This document shows positions 34,587-43,441 of a stretch of 64,000 nt of DNA, piece after piece. The notes beneath the pieces are model-generated. The model did not search any database. It was not told the origin of the DNA and saw only the letters and a program-made list of their open reading frames with translations. Each line of letters starts with the position of its first letter. The first letter of the stretch is position 1. The DNA comes from Aliivibrio_A kagoshimensis (lineage in GTDB: Bacteria > Pseudomonadota > Gammaproteobacteria > Enterobacterales > Vibrionaceae). A program made the position numbers and the translations under genes. Where the stretch lies: the NCBI RefSeq assembly GCF_050337105.1, contig NZ_JAKJSQ010000003.1, forward strand, positions 1 through 64,000, given 5' to 3'.

Positions 34587-36022
34587 GCAATACAAAACAA
34601 ACAGAACAGAAACACGTCGTCGTTTTAGGTGCGGGACCAGCGGGTTTAATGGCGGCATGGGATCTGTCTGAAGCGGGATATAAAGTCACCCTATTAGACA
34701 GAGATGACAAAGTGGGTGGTATGTGTGCGACCCAGACTTTTCAAGGTGAAAAAGGGGAATATCTCTTCGACTTTGGCGGTCACCGTTTTATTACCAAAAA
34801 TCCAGATTTATTGAATTTTGTTGATAAATTAATGGGCGATGAATTGCTCTACTCTCAACGAAAAAGTGTGATTCGCTATCGTGGTCGAATCTATGCTTAT
34901 CCATTAGCGATTAAAGATCTACTCAAAAATGCGCCGTTATCGCTACTGATCGGTGGCGGATTCGACCTTCTGAAGCAGCTGGCAAGAAGTAAGCCACAGG
35001 ATCGTTCCGAAGTGAGTTTTGCTGAATGGATTGAGAGTCGATTTGGCAAAACCTTATACAAGAATTTTTTCGAAGGGTATACCGCAAAACTATGGGGTAT
35101 TGATCCGAAAAATCTGTCGGGTGATTGGGCGTCACAGCGTATTAGTTTGATGAATTTAAAGGATGTAGTGCGTCGACTGTTGCCACAAAAAGGCGACACA
35201 CCACGTACTTACGCCCGTCAATATCGTTATCCAAAGTGGGGTTTTGGCCAGCTTTACACCCGTCTTGCTGAAGAGCTTGAGGCGAAAGGCGTTGAGATTC
35301 GTTTAGAGTCAGACGTCTCTGGATTCAATATTGATAAGCGTGACTTGCAGCAGCGGATCAGCGCTGTGCAATACATGCAAGACGGCGTCAGTGACAGTAT
35401 TGAGTGTGATCATGTCATTGCCACTATTCCTATCTCACATGTCTGTAAACTGACTGGCTTTGATTCTGGATTAGAGTACCGATCGTTGCGGTTTATGAAT
35501 ATGCCGATGGCAACCGAGAATATCTCTGATAATACCTGGCAATACCTCTCGGATCCGCACATTCTTGGCACCCGTCTGCAAGAACCTAAACGCCGTTCAT
35601 CGTTTATGGCACCAGAGGGGGAGACGTCAGTAATGATTGAAATTCCGTGTAATAAGGATGATGAAATTTGGAACATGGAAGGTCAAAAATTGCAACAGCG
35701 AGTATTAGACGATTTAGACAGCTTAGGCGTGGATCCTAAGCTCAACAGTGGCGAGTTCTTTACCGCTTATACTGAACATGCTTATCCGCTAATGGACATG
35801 ACTTATCAGGCAAAAAGAGAGAAAGCCATCACTCACTTATGTCAGTTTGATAATTTAATTATGTCTGGCCGACAAGGCACTTTCCGCTATATCTTCACTG
35901 ATACGGCCATGGAGATGGGAATGATGGCAGCTCAATCCGTTACGGATGGGGTGGATCGCCGCCGAGAAATATTTGATTTTAGAAATGAAAAGACCGTGAT
36001 TGAAAACCAGAGTGTGGCATAA
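34583..36022 (+). CDS. FAD-dependent amine-oxidase/UDP-galactopyranose-mutase-like protein
   Basis: The protein is 479 residues from a GTG that overlaps the FTR1 stop (GTGA), with GGAG ahead. The N-terminus is a classic FAD-binding Rossmann fold, VVVLGAGPAGLMAAWDLSEAGYKVTLLDRDDKVGGM, followed by FDFGGHRFITKNP and SRFGKTLYKNFFEGYTAKLWGIDP. This layout is shared by protoporphyrinogen-oxidase-like proteins of polysaccharide loci and by UDP-galactopyranose mutase relatives. It has no signal peptide. It may modify a sugar or lipid-linked donor used by the GT-C protein two genes on, or feed electrons to the cytochromes. I cannot tell which. Confidence 0.78.
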   Translation: MSNTKQTEQKHVVVLGAGPAGLMAAWDLSEAGYKVTLLDRDDKVGGMCATQTFQGEKGEYLFDFGGHRFITKNPDLLNFVDKLMGDELLYSQRKSVIRYRGRIYAYPLAIKDLLKNAPLSLLIGGGFDLLKQLARSKPQDRSEVSFAEWIESRFGKTLYKNFFEGYTAKLWGIDPKNLSGDWASQRISLMNLKDVVRRLLPQKGDTPRTYARQYRYPKWGFGQLYTRLAEELEAKGVEIRLESDVSGFNIDKRDLQQRISAVQYMQDGVSDSIECDHVIATIPISHVCKLTGFDSGLEYRSLRFMNMPMATENISDNTWQYLSDPHILGTRLQEPKRRSSFMAPEGETSVMIEIPCNKDDEIWNMEGQKLQQRVLDDLDSLGVDPKLNSGEFFTAYTEHAYPLMDMTYQAKREKAITHLCQFDNLIMSGRQGTFRYIFTDTAMEMGMMAAQSVTDGVDRRREIFDFRNEKTVIENQSVA

Positions 36023-36033
36023 GGTAGAACACA

Positions 36034-36606
36034 ATGAAGACATTCATCAATACCGTTATTGGATTATTGCTCACCTTGGTCAGCATAAATGGCAATGCTT
36101 ACTCGTATGCTGCTGCAGGGAAAGAGCCTGTCATTGATGGCCGAGAAGCGATCTTAATAGCATTATCAGCTCAAGATTACACACAAGTTACCAGTGAGGT
36201 AAATAAACTGAGCGACGAGCTCGATTACTTGAAGAAAGAGCATAACGTTGATCTGCAAAGTGCTTTTGAACGTGCGATTGTGGCAAAAGATGCGAATGCC
36301 ATTTCCGCTTTATTGGATACCGCCGTTTACGAAGAGATTGTCCGTCGTTTAGATGGTGCGCAAGGCAACTTAAATGATTACCAAGTGGCTAAAGTACTTG
36401 TGGTAAAGAGTAAGCTGTTTTTAGACCTGTTATCACCAAACCTCTCAGGTGAATTGCGCTTACAATCAAGTGAAGCGATTTCGGGTCTGCTTAAATCCAT
36501 TGGTAACCCAGGAGTGTTTGGCGTAGGACAAGCGCCTGCAGATCCTACGATGTTTCAATCTGAACGAAGCAAATTATTGCAAGCCTTGGCTCAATTTAAA
36601 CAGTAA
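36034..36606 (+). CDS. small secreted helical protein in the iron locus
   Basis: The 190-residue protein has a signal peptide (FINTVIGLLLTLVSINGNAYS) and then mostly helices rich in Asp, Glu and Lys (QDYTQVTSEVNKLSDELDYLKKEH, YEEIVRRLDGAQGNLNDYQVAKVLVVKSKLFLDLL). I do not recognise it. Its size, location and acidic helices recall the helical periplasmic domains linked with some FTR1 permeases, so an iron-binding role is possible. Its TAA overlaps the next ATG by one base, and it starts 11 bases after the flavoprotein gene. Confidence 0.6.
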   Translation: MKTFINTVIGLLLTLVSINGNAYSYAAAGKEPVIDGREAILIALSAQDYTQVTSEVNKLSDELDYLKKEHNVDLQSAFERAIVAKDANAISALLDTAVYEEIVRRLDGAQGNLNDYQVAKVLVVKSKLFLDLLSPNLSGELRLQSSEAISGLLKSIGNPGVFGVGQAPADPTMFQSERSKLLQALAQFKQ

Positions 36607-38006
36607 TGTGGAGCATCACAACGAGACAGCCACAAACTCTTGTGGCTCTCTTTTCATTGTTTGTAGTGGGGAGTTGGTTGTTATGGATGGCTCAATTTCG
36701 ATGGCAGCTAAACAGCGATGATGCGTTTCACTTCTCCCAAGCACTTGAGCATTACAGTGTATTAGAGTTTCGCCCACATTTTCCCGGCTATCCCGGTTTT
36801 TATCTGTTGAGTTGCGTAAGCCGATTTTTCACGGCCAGTGATGTTCAAGCCATTATTGCTGTTAGTGTGGCGGCCACAGCAATTATTCCCATTCTGCTCG
36901 CGGTGATAGGCTATCAACTATCAGGTTCACTATGGGTCGCGATGTCGGTAATGCTCACGACAATTTCGCAGCCCGTATTAGCGGGACAGGCACTTAGTGG
37001 ATTAACTGATGCGCCCGCCATGATGTTCTTTTTCATGGCGCTGGTCTGCCACTTCTATCCCACCCAAAGAAGCTGGTCTGTGGGCCTTTTTCTTGGGCTC
37101 ATGCTGGCGACGCGTCCCTCTTATCTCCCTTTAGCGCTGGCATTTTTACCTCTGCTAGTGAGTTATCAATATCGTGGTCGCGCGTTTGTTGAGGCTGCAA
37201 CCCCTATTCTGATCATTGGGGGTATTAGCGCGCTATTTTTACTCAATCGTGATGGCATGGCGTACTTTGATGAAGGCGTCCGTTTTACCCAAGGCCATTT
37301 TGATATTTGGGGCAATACGAGTGCGGGGGATAGCTCGGCACTGATGAGTTGGACGCATCAAGCACGCAGCAGTTTTGGCATGCTAGTCTCAGTAGTGATG
37401 GTAGCAGCCATGTGCAGTGCCCCTTTTATTCGTCATCATAAAGTGCAGCAGTGTGGCTGGTTAGCTCTGAGTTACGCAGCATATATCTTGGTTGCCCAAA
37501 ACCCTGAGAATGTTCGACATCTGGTGCCTGTCCTTTTATTGTCTTTGGTCATTTTTTATCAGCAGCTTTATCTGGTAAACTTATCCGAAATAAAAAGACG
37601 GATGCTAATCATTACCATTACACTGACATTAGTGATCAGCAGCATAGGGCCATTTTCAACAGTTGTGAGCCGAGATACTCCGATACAGCAGGCCGTTGAT
37701 TATATCAAGCTGTCAGCTGAGAACCGGCAGGTAGTGGGTACCAACTACAGTGTGAATCTGCTGCGTAATCAGCTTAAGCAGTTGTCGGTTTATGATATGT
37801 ATTACTCGAGTAGTGAAGCGCAACTGTTAGCAAATGCCAAGCAAGGGGCGAGTGTGTGGCGTATTTCCTCAAGCCCTTTAAAGGAACGTATTTACCATTT
37901 AAAAGCGTCGTTCATGGCCAGGTTTCCAGCAGAGAGAAGTTTGTTTCTCTATGCCGTTTATGAGCCTGTGGTTAACCCTATCAATAACAACCAGAATAAG
38001 AAGTAA
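36606..38006 (+). CDS. GT-C fold membrane glycosyltransferase (GT39/ArnT-like)
   Basis: The 466-residue membrane protein has about 11-12 spans. The first loop carries the GT-C marks NSDDAFHFSQALEHY (Asp pair) and FRPHFPGYPGFYLLS, as in lipid-linked-sugar transferases. A later conserved LTDAPAMMFFFMAL and LMLATRPSYLPLAL also fit. Such enzymes use polyprenyl-phosphate sugars and act on the periplasmic side, on lipid A or on proteins. Its presence in an iron-uptake operon is unusual: it may glycosylate one of the secreted partners. It is coupled to the gene before it by TAATG. Confidence 0.7.
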   Translation: MWSITTRQPQTLVALFSLFVVGSWLLWMAQFRWQLNSDDAFHFSQALEHYSVLEFRPHFPGYPGFYLLSCVSRFFTASDVQAIIAVSVAATAIIPILLAVIGYQLSGSLWVAMSVMLTTISQPVLAGQALSGLTDAPAMMFFFMALVCHFYPTQRSWSVGLFLGLMLATRPSYLPLALAFLPLLVSYQYRGRAFVEAATPILIIGGISALFLLNRDGMAYFDEGVRFTQGHFDIWGNTSAGDSSALMSWTHQARSSFGMLVSVVMVAAMCSAPFIRHHKVQQCGWLALSYAAYILVAQNPENVRHLVPVLLLSLVIFYQQLYLVNLSEIKRRMLIITITLTLVISSIGPFSTVVSRDTPIQQAVDYIKLSAENRQVVGTNYSVNLLRNQLKQLSVYDMYYSSSEAQLLANAKQGASVWRISSSPLKERIYHLKASFMARFPAERSLFLYAVYEPVVNPINNNQNKK

Positions 38007-38014
38007 GGCGAGTT

Positions 38015-40945
38015 ATGTTGAGCAGTAAGTTGAATTTATGGTCTGTCTGTTTGTCCCTTGCGTTTATCGCATTCAGTCATAATGTAATGGCATCAGTAAA
38101 AAGCAGTTCAATGGTTTTTACTCACGATGCGAAACAGATAGTAAGTGCTAACTTTGATACTGGTTCAATCTCTATCATCGATAAAGCATCAGGTGAAAGA
38201 GTGCGCGAATCTTTCGTCGGACAAGATATTCGTAGAATTGCGCTCAATGGTAAAGAAGATAAGTTACTGGCCTCAGACTATCTAGGAGAGCAACTTCTAC
38301 TGTTGGATGCAAAAAGTTTAGAAGTGCTAAAACGAATTCCTACGCCTTCTCGTCCATTCGGCGTTATTTATAATCAGCAGACCGATCAGTTTTACGCCAC
38401 CTCTTTTGAACAGGATAAGTTATTAGTATTGAGTGCTGACGGTGACCTCATTGAACAGCTAGATACCGGGCCAACCCCACGTGGATTAGCCATTACCGAC
38501 GACGGCCGTTTACTGGTTACTCATTCCATGACAGGCCAAATGTCAATTTATGATGTGACCGGTGCTCAACCTCAATTAGACAAGATCATCCAGTTAGCTG
38601 ATAGCCCTGAAAATGAGACTAAATCGGTTCCGCAAGGTAAGCCGCGCTTGTTGGATAACATCATCATTTCACCCGATGGCAGTGAAGTGTGGTTGCCTCA
38701 CGTACTCTGGTCTTTTGGTCACGATTTCCAATTTCAATCTACGGTGTTTCCCACCATCTCGATTATTGACCTCGAAAAAGGTCAAGAGAAAGAGCGCGAA
38801 CAAGAGCGTAAACAACTATTCAAACAGATCAACATTATTGAGAGTGGCAACCAGTTAAGAATTATCTCTAACCCACATGATGGGGCGTTCAGTGAAGATG
38901 GTAAAAAAGTCATTTTCTCGTTGTCTGGATCAGAAGACCTGCTGGTGTTTGATCTTTCAAGGCAGGGGAAAACCAATAAAAAGCGCCACCGTCGTAAAAA
39001 GTTCCAAGGTGGAGTTAAAGCGACACAAATATATCGTAATGTCCCTGGTGATAATCCCAAAGCACTGTTAATTTCTGGCCAGGAGTTGTTTGTTCAAAAA
39101 GCAATTTCACTGGATATTTCAACCTTCGATATTGGTAAACCTGGACCCTTCAGTAAGGTGAAATTGACCCAAGAGAGATTTGCATCGTTAGTGAGTAATG
39201 ATCCCATTGCTCCTCTTATCCGTGAGGGTAAACGACTGTTTAATTCAGCCAATACCACAGAGGGCGGTGAATACCCCATTGCTGGTGATTTTTGGATGAG
39301 TTGTAACTCTTGTCACCTAGATGGTTTTAATTTTACCAACCGCTTCTTGATGAAAGATGGCAACGAAGCAAAAGATCGATTTGAAAATGCTATCACAGGG
39401 CACGTTGATCCCATCAAAATGATAGCGGGTGATCCGGTCGCTGCTTATATCGATATGATTCAAAAAACACAAGGTGGCATGGGAGGTGATCCGCGTGATG
39501 GCAAGCCCGTAATGGTAGATGTCTATAACCCACCTGTTGAGGTAGCCAAGCAGATGATGGCACTGAACGAATACATTAAAGAACCGCATAACTTGCCATA
39601 CCTCTCAACTTGGCTGCGTCTTGATGACAAAAAAAGCAAATATACGCACCCTGATCAGTGGTTAAATTCTGCTGAGTGCGCTGACTGTCATGCGACTATC
39701 TACGACCAGTGGGCAGATTCTAACCATGGCATGAACATGGACCACCCTTATTACCGTTTCCAAGAGGATTTTGCTGCAAAAGAGGAAGGGGAAGAGTTCA
39801 GAACACTTTGCCGGGGTTGTCATGCACCGCAAGCGATCATCAATGATCAAATCACCAACAAAAGCCTCGATGATTATGGCGACATGTGGGAAAAAAATGG
39901 TGCGTCACTAAAAGAGGCCTATGCTCACGGAAAATCGGTCGATGAACGCGGTACTGGTTGTGTATTCTGCCATCGAGTCACCAAAGCAGAGAATGCGGGT
40001 GGTAATACTGACATGACCATTAACTTGAAGGATCGAGAAGGTTACATCTTTGAAGATACCAAAGTTGCGATGCTGAAATGGTTAGAGCAGAAACAGATTA
40101 ATGCATTTCCTGAACCGCATAAAGCGTCGTATTCAAAGCCCGATCTCTATCAAGACTCACTCTATTGCGCCACGTGCCATAATGAGTTTACCACGGGGCC
40201 TGGCGCTAAAATTAATGATAACTATGGAGAGTGGTTGGCATCACCCTTTAATAATCCACAAGATCCAAGTAAGACCAAAACTTGTATCGACTGCCACATG
40301 ACTCAAGATGTGACGGATTTTGATAATCGTGTTGATGGACAATCTACCGATAACGGGCCCATTAAAAAAGACATGAGGTCACACCATTTTGTCGGGGGAA
40401 ATTACTTCTTTACCGGAATGCGAAATCCAGAACATAAGAAGATGAGTATCGATATTCTGCGTACGGCATTAACCCTGTCAGTCGAAAAACAAGGGAGTAC
40501 CTTTACTGCCAATGTGACCAATGTTAACTCAGGCCATGACATGCCGGGCGGTGCTCGCAGACAAGTGTGGTTAGAGATCATTGCTACCGATATGGATGGG
40601 AAGCGTGTGTTTGAGTCTGGGGTAATGAAAGATGGGTTTATTCCAAAAGAAGCACGTCGATTCATTAAAATTGGTGTCGACGAAGAAGGTAAACCTGTCG
40701 GTCTGAAGTTCTGGCGTTATGTGAAAATTGGGCAAGATACCCGTATCAAATCGGGTGAAACTCGCCATGAAAAATATGAACTGCCAACTGAGGTGACATA
40801 CCCATTAACCGTTTCGACTCGAGTGCTTTATCAAGTGTTCCCGAAAGCACTGAGCGATAAAGTCAGAGCGGCCTACCCAGATGAGAATATTCCAGAACCT
40901 GAAGTGATTGAGCTTGAAAAGCAGGTGGTGACTTTCCAAGAGTAA
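38015..40945 (+). CDS. secreted hexaheme cytochrome c with N-terminal beta-propeller
   Basis: The 976-residue protein has a signal peptide ending near SHNVMA. Residues 30-370 show repeated propeller blades of YVTN type (SSSMVFTHDAKQIVSANFDTGSISIID, NGKEDKLLASDYLGEQLLLLDA, GRLLVTHSMTGQMSIYD). Six CxxCH heme sites follow: CNSCH 430, CADCH 555, CRGCH 599, CVFCH 649, CATCH 718 and CIDCH 757. The first lies in a MauG/peroxidase-like setting; the other five form a c554-like block. A beta-sandwich-like tail (about 800-976) follows. It is periplasmic or surface exposed. As last gene of the iron operon it likely exchanges electrons with the b-cytochrome and may set the iron redox state for FTR1. Confidence 0.85.
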   Translation: MLSSKLNLWSVCLSLAFIAFSHNVMASVKSSSMVFTHDAKQIVSANFDTGSISIIDKASGERVRESFVGQDIRRIALNGKEDKLLASDYLGEQLLLLDAKSLEVLKRIPTPSRPFGVIYNQQTDQFYATSFEQDKLLVLSADGDLIEQLDTGPTPRGLAITDDGRLLVTHSMTGQMSIYDVTGAQPQLDKIIQLADSPENETKSVPQGKPRLLDNIIISPDGSEVWLPHVLWSFGHDFQFQSTVFPTISIIDLEKGQEKEREQERKQLFKQINIIESGNQLRIISNPHDGAFSEDGKKVIFSLSGSEDLLVFDLSRQGKTNKKRHRRKKFQGGVKATQIYRNVPGDNPKALLISGQELFVQKAISLDISTFDIGKPGPFSKVKLTQERFASLVSNDPIAPLIREGKRLFNSANTTEGGEYPIAGDFWMSCNSCHLDGFNFTNRFLMKDGNEAKDRFENAITGHVDPIKMIAGDPVAAYIDMIQKTQGGMGGDPRDGKPVMVDVYNPPVEVAKQMMALNEYIKEPHNLPYLSTWLRLDDKKSKYTHPDQWLNSAECADCHATIYDQWADSNHGMNMDHPYYRFQEDFAAKEEGEEFRTLCRGCHAPQAIINDQITNKSLDDYGDMWEKNGASLKEAYAHGKSVDERGTGCVFCHRVTKAENAGGNTDMTINLKDREGYIFEDTKVAMLKWLEQKQINAFPEPHKASYSKPDLYQDSLYCATCHNEFTTGPGAKINDNYGEWLASPFNNPQDPSKTKTCIDCHMTQDVTDFDNRVDGQSTDNGPIKKDMRSHHFVGGNYFFTGMRNPEHKKMSIDILRTALTLSVEKQGSTFTANVTNVNSGHDMPGGARRQVWLEIIATDMDGKRVFESGVMKDGFIPKEARRFIKIGVDEEGKPVGLKFWRYVKIGQDTRIKSGETRHEKYELPTEVTYPLTVSTRVLYQVFPKALSDKVRAAYPDENIPEPEVIELEKQVVTFQE

Positions 40946-40970
40946 GCCATCTTTAAATAAAGAGATAAGA

Positions 40971-40999
40971 TACCCAGCCAAGTGCTGGGTATTTTTTTC
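40971..40999 (+). terminator. terminator closing the iron locus
   Basis: TACCCAGC (40971-40978) pairs with GCTGGGTA (40984-40991) around CAAGT, followed by seven T. It lies 26 bases after the cytochrome stop. Confidence 0.9.
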
Positions 41000-41017
41000 T
41001 CTTTTCTCTTCTCTTCA

Positions 41018-41105
41018 GGGACAGGCACCCTATAAAAAAGTAAAACTCACAGCGAAGCGCAAACCCATCCGATAACACCCTACCAATTTTTATGTTATCG
41101 GTGGG
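41018..41105. repeat. GGGACAGGCACC motif and bulged hairpin beside the Y1 transposase gene
   Basis: GGGACAGGCACCC lies at 41018-41030. CCCA-T-CCGATAACA (41064-41077) pairs with TGTTATCGG-TGGG (41093-41105), a 13-bp stem with a single-base bulge. Both lie within 190 bases of the 3' end of the Y1 transposase gene. Hairpins like this next to Y1/HUH transposases serve as their recognition ends. The link is inferred. Confidence 0.5.
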
Positions 41106-41202
41106 AGTTTGGTTCTTAAAAGCATCGAAATAGCGTGAATTTTACGTAAAAAACGTCTGTTCTTGGTTTTCAGGTGAGTTTATCGTGTGTTGCGAAGTTT
41201 CG

Positions 41203-42174
41203 TTATGCAGCAGTGGTGATTTTAAGCCCGGTGGTTCGTTTTCGTTTCAATTTATGAATGGCGTGAGAGTATGATTTTACCTCTCCTACGATACTGGCTC
41301 GGTTTTGCTCAAGTGTAGTACAGAGCTTGAGCCACTCTTTTTGTTCAACGTTCAATTGTTGTAAAACGGGTGGAGCAGAGGCATCAATCTCCCCTCGTTT
41401 GTTGGGTCTTATCTGTTTGCCACTCCAATCTACCAATTCAAGGTAATCATCCAACCGAAAGGGGATGCCTTTAATCATCTCGTTAGTTGGATTTCCAATA
41501 AAAGGGTGCAAACAGGGTGGTGTTAGTTGATTGGCCTTAAGTGCAGCAAGCCTCTCTTTGACTGAGGTGTAATCAGAGGTATCAAGCGAGTCCGCCATAG
41601 TGGCTCGAATGGGGTTCAAATCGACATAAGCCATGGCCGTTAGCAGTGCTTTTTCATCCAGCAGCGCCTGGCTTTTGAATCGTCCCTCCCAGAAATGCCC
41701 AGTGCAGTCATCTTCTTCGTTGGCTTGACGCGCAATAGTTTGATTGAGAATTTTCATGAACCAACTAATACTCGATAATCGTTCACGCCACTCTGCAATG
41801 ATGTGCTGGCACACTTCAATTGTCGCGGTACAAGTGTGTTGCTGTGATATATAGCGTTGTATCAAAACGGGCATCTCATGCAGCGCGCACCAACGCTCAA
41901 CGACCTCTTTTTCAGGTAAGGTTTTCGCGCTATCAGCATCAATATTCAACACTAAATGGTAGTGGTTGTTCATGATGGCGTAAGCGCAGATATCAATGCA
42001 AAAAACGGTACTGAGCTCTTTGAGTTTATCTTCAATCCAACGACGTCTGTGTTCAAAGCTTTGTTGCGTGACTGCGTCTACACCACACAAATAACTGCGC
42101 CTCACACACCGCGATACAATGTGGTAATAAGGTGTGGCTTCAGAGCAGATAAGCTGGCTTCTTGGAACCGTCAT
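41203..42174 (-). CDS. Y1/REP-associated tyrosine transposase
   Basis: The 323-residue protein has a Y1 (IS200-like HUH) nuclease core. The HUH motif is His71-Tyr72-His73 in IMNNHYHLVL, and the catalytic tyrosine is Tyr183 in MAYVDLNPIRA, after GHFWEGRFKSQALLDE. The C-terminal extension (about 250-323) is basic. This branch (TnpA-REP/RAYT-like) is usually single-copy and moves or maintains short extragenic repeats in place of itself. The window's GGGACAGACAC motifs are the likely partner repeats. All catalytic residues are intact. Confidence 0.85.
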   Translation of the reverse strand: MTVPRSQLICSEATPYYHIVSRCVRRSYLCGVDAVTQQSFEHRRRWIEDKLKELSTVFCIDICAYAIMNNHYHLVLNIDADSAKTLPEKEVVERWCALHEMPVLIQRYISQQHTCTATIEVCQHIIAEWRERLSSISWFMKILNQTIARQANEEDDCTGHFWEGRFKSQALLDEKALLTAMAYVDLNPIRATMADSLDTSDYTSVKERLAALKANQLTPPCLHPFIGNPTNEMIKGIPFRLDDYLELVDWSGKQIRPNKRGEIDASAPPVLQQLNVEQKEWLKLCTTLEQNRASIVGEVKSYSHAIHKLKRKRTTGLKITTAA

Positions 42175-42340
42175 TTATTGTGAGTCCTGTAAAGTTTCAA
42201 TATTTTAGAAGTGTAATGTGAAAACTGGCTAGGTATAGTGGCATTAACAATGGATGCGAGTCAGTGAGAGTTTGGTGTGTAATTAATGAAAACACTGAAG
42301 TTGTAATATTGATGTAGGTGCTTAAGGTGTCTGATGAGAT

Positions 42341-42409
42341 GGTCACCTCTGTCTCGGCATCGCAATGTGCCATGATTAAGGTTCGACAGAATCAACAACA
42401 GAGGTGACC
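42341..42409 (+). ncRNA. candidate bridge-RNA region of the IS110 element
   Basis: GGTCACCTCTGT (42341-42352) and ACAGAGGTGACC (42398-42409) are perfect 12-base inverted repeats 45 bases apart, ending four bases before the transposase ATG at 42413. IS110-group elements encode a structured guide (bridge) RNA in the non-coding sequence ahead of the transposase. This fold could be part of it. No bridge-RNA loops were matched to target DNA, so the call rests on position and pairing. Confidence 0.35.
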
Positions 42410-42412
42410 ACT

Positions 42413-43441
42413 ATGAAATATAAGCTCATTAGTATTGATTTGGCAAAAAATGTCTTTCAAATTGCCTTATTAGATCAANAAAATACGCTGGTTTCTAATA
42501 AAAAAGTCTCTAGAAACAAGCTCCTTCATACCTTAAGACAATTTAGCCCAACCTTAGTTGTGATGGAAGCTTGCTACAGCTCTAATCACTGGGGAAGAGC
42601 AATTGAAAAACTGGGGCATACCGTCAAATTAATTCCGGCAAGGCTGGTCAAAGCCTTCTTAATCGGAAACAAAAATGATGCTAATGACGCCCTTGCCATC
42701 GCTGAAGCTTCACAACGTCCCAAGATTCACTTTGTCGCCGTAAAAACGATTGAGCAGCAAGATATTCAATCTCTTCAACGAATTAGAGAGCAGCTGATCA
42801 AACAAAGTACCGCTAACTTAAACCAACTGAGGGGGCTTTTAGCAGAGTACGGCGTCGTTACTGGAAAGACTAAAGCAAATTTAATGGCTGCCATTCCTTA
42901 TTGTCTTNAAGAGCCTGATAATGAGTTATCGAGCGTTGCTCGATCATTCATTCACAGGCTTTACGAACGTCAAAAACAGTTAACCACAGAAATTAAAGAC
43001 GTTACTGAGCAGATGGTAAGCTGCGCAAGTCAGCATAGTGATTATCAACTTCTATCAGATATTCCGGGTGTTGGACCGATTATCGCATCCAATGTTTTAG
43101 GCTCTATAAACAGCATCAATGAATTTAAAAATGGTCGCCAACTCTCCGCATGGCTNGGATTAACGCCATCNCAATACAGCAGTGGAGANCACAATCGTTT
43201 GGGTAAAATAACCAAACGGGGCAATGCCACGTTACGAAAGCTTCTTATACAAGGTGCCAGAACGGTAATAAACTGGTGTGACAGAAANAATGANCCACTG
43301 AGTAAGTGGCTTCAACAATTAAAAAAACGAACACATGANTGTAAGCTTACGGTTGCATTGGCGAATAAACTGGCCCGAATTATCTGGGCGGTACTCTCGA
43401 AACAAACACCTTATGATGGCAAATTAGCTTGCGCTAANTAG
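42413..43441 (+). CDS. IS110-family transposase (DEDD RuvC-like plus serine domain)
   Basis: The protein is 342 residues from the ATG at 42413. The N-terminal RuvC-like domain carries the DEDD acids Asp9 (ISIDLAKN), Glu52 (VVMEACYSS), Asp89 and Asp92 (NKNDANDAL). The C-terminal Transposase_20 domain has LSDIPGVGPIIASNVLGSI and the serine motif QYSSG (Ser256/257) in the place of the IS110 catalytic serine. It recombines DNA using a guide RNA. Nine N bases fall inside the gene, so several residues are undefined. No stop or frameshift is seen. Confidence 0.88.
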   Translation: MKYKLISIDLAKNVFQIALLDQXNTLVSNKKVSRNKLLHTLRQFSPTLVVMEACYSSNHWGRAIEKLGHTVKLIPARLVKAFLIGNKNDANDALAIAEASQRPKIHFVAVKTIEQQDIQSLQRIREQLIKQSTANLNQLRGLLAEYGVVTGKTKANLMAAIPYCLXEPDNELSSVARSFIHRLYERQKQLTTEIKDVTEQMVSCASQHSDYQLLSDIPGVGPIIASNVLGSINSINEFKNGRQLSAWXGLTPXQYSSGXHNRLGKITKRGNATLRKLLIQGARTVINWCDRXNXPLSKWLQQLKKRTHXCKLTVALANKLARIIWAVLSKQTPYDGKLACAX

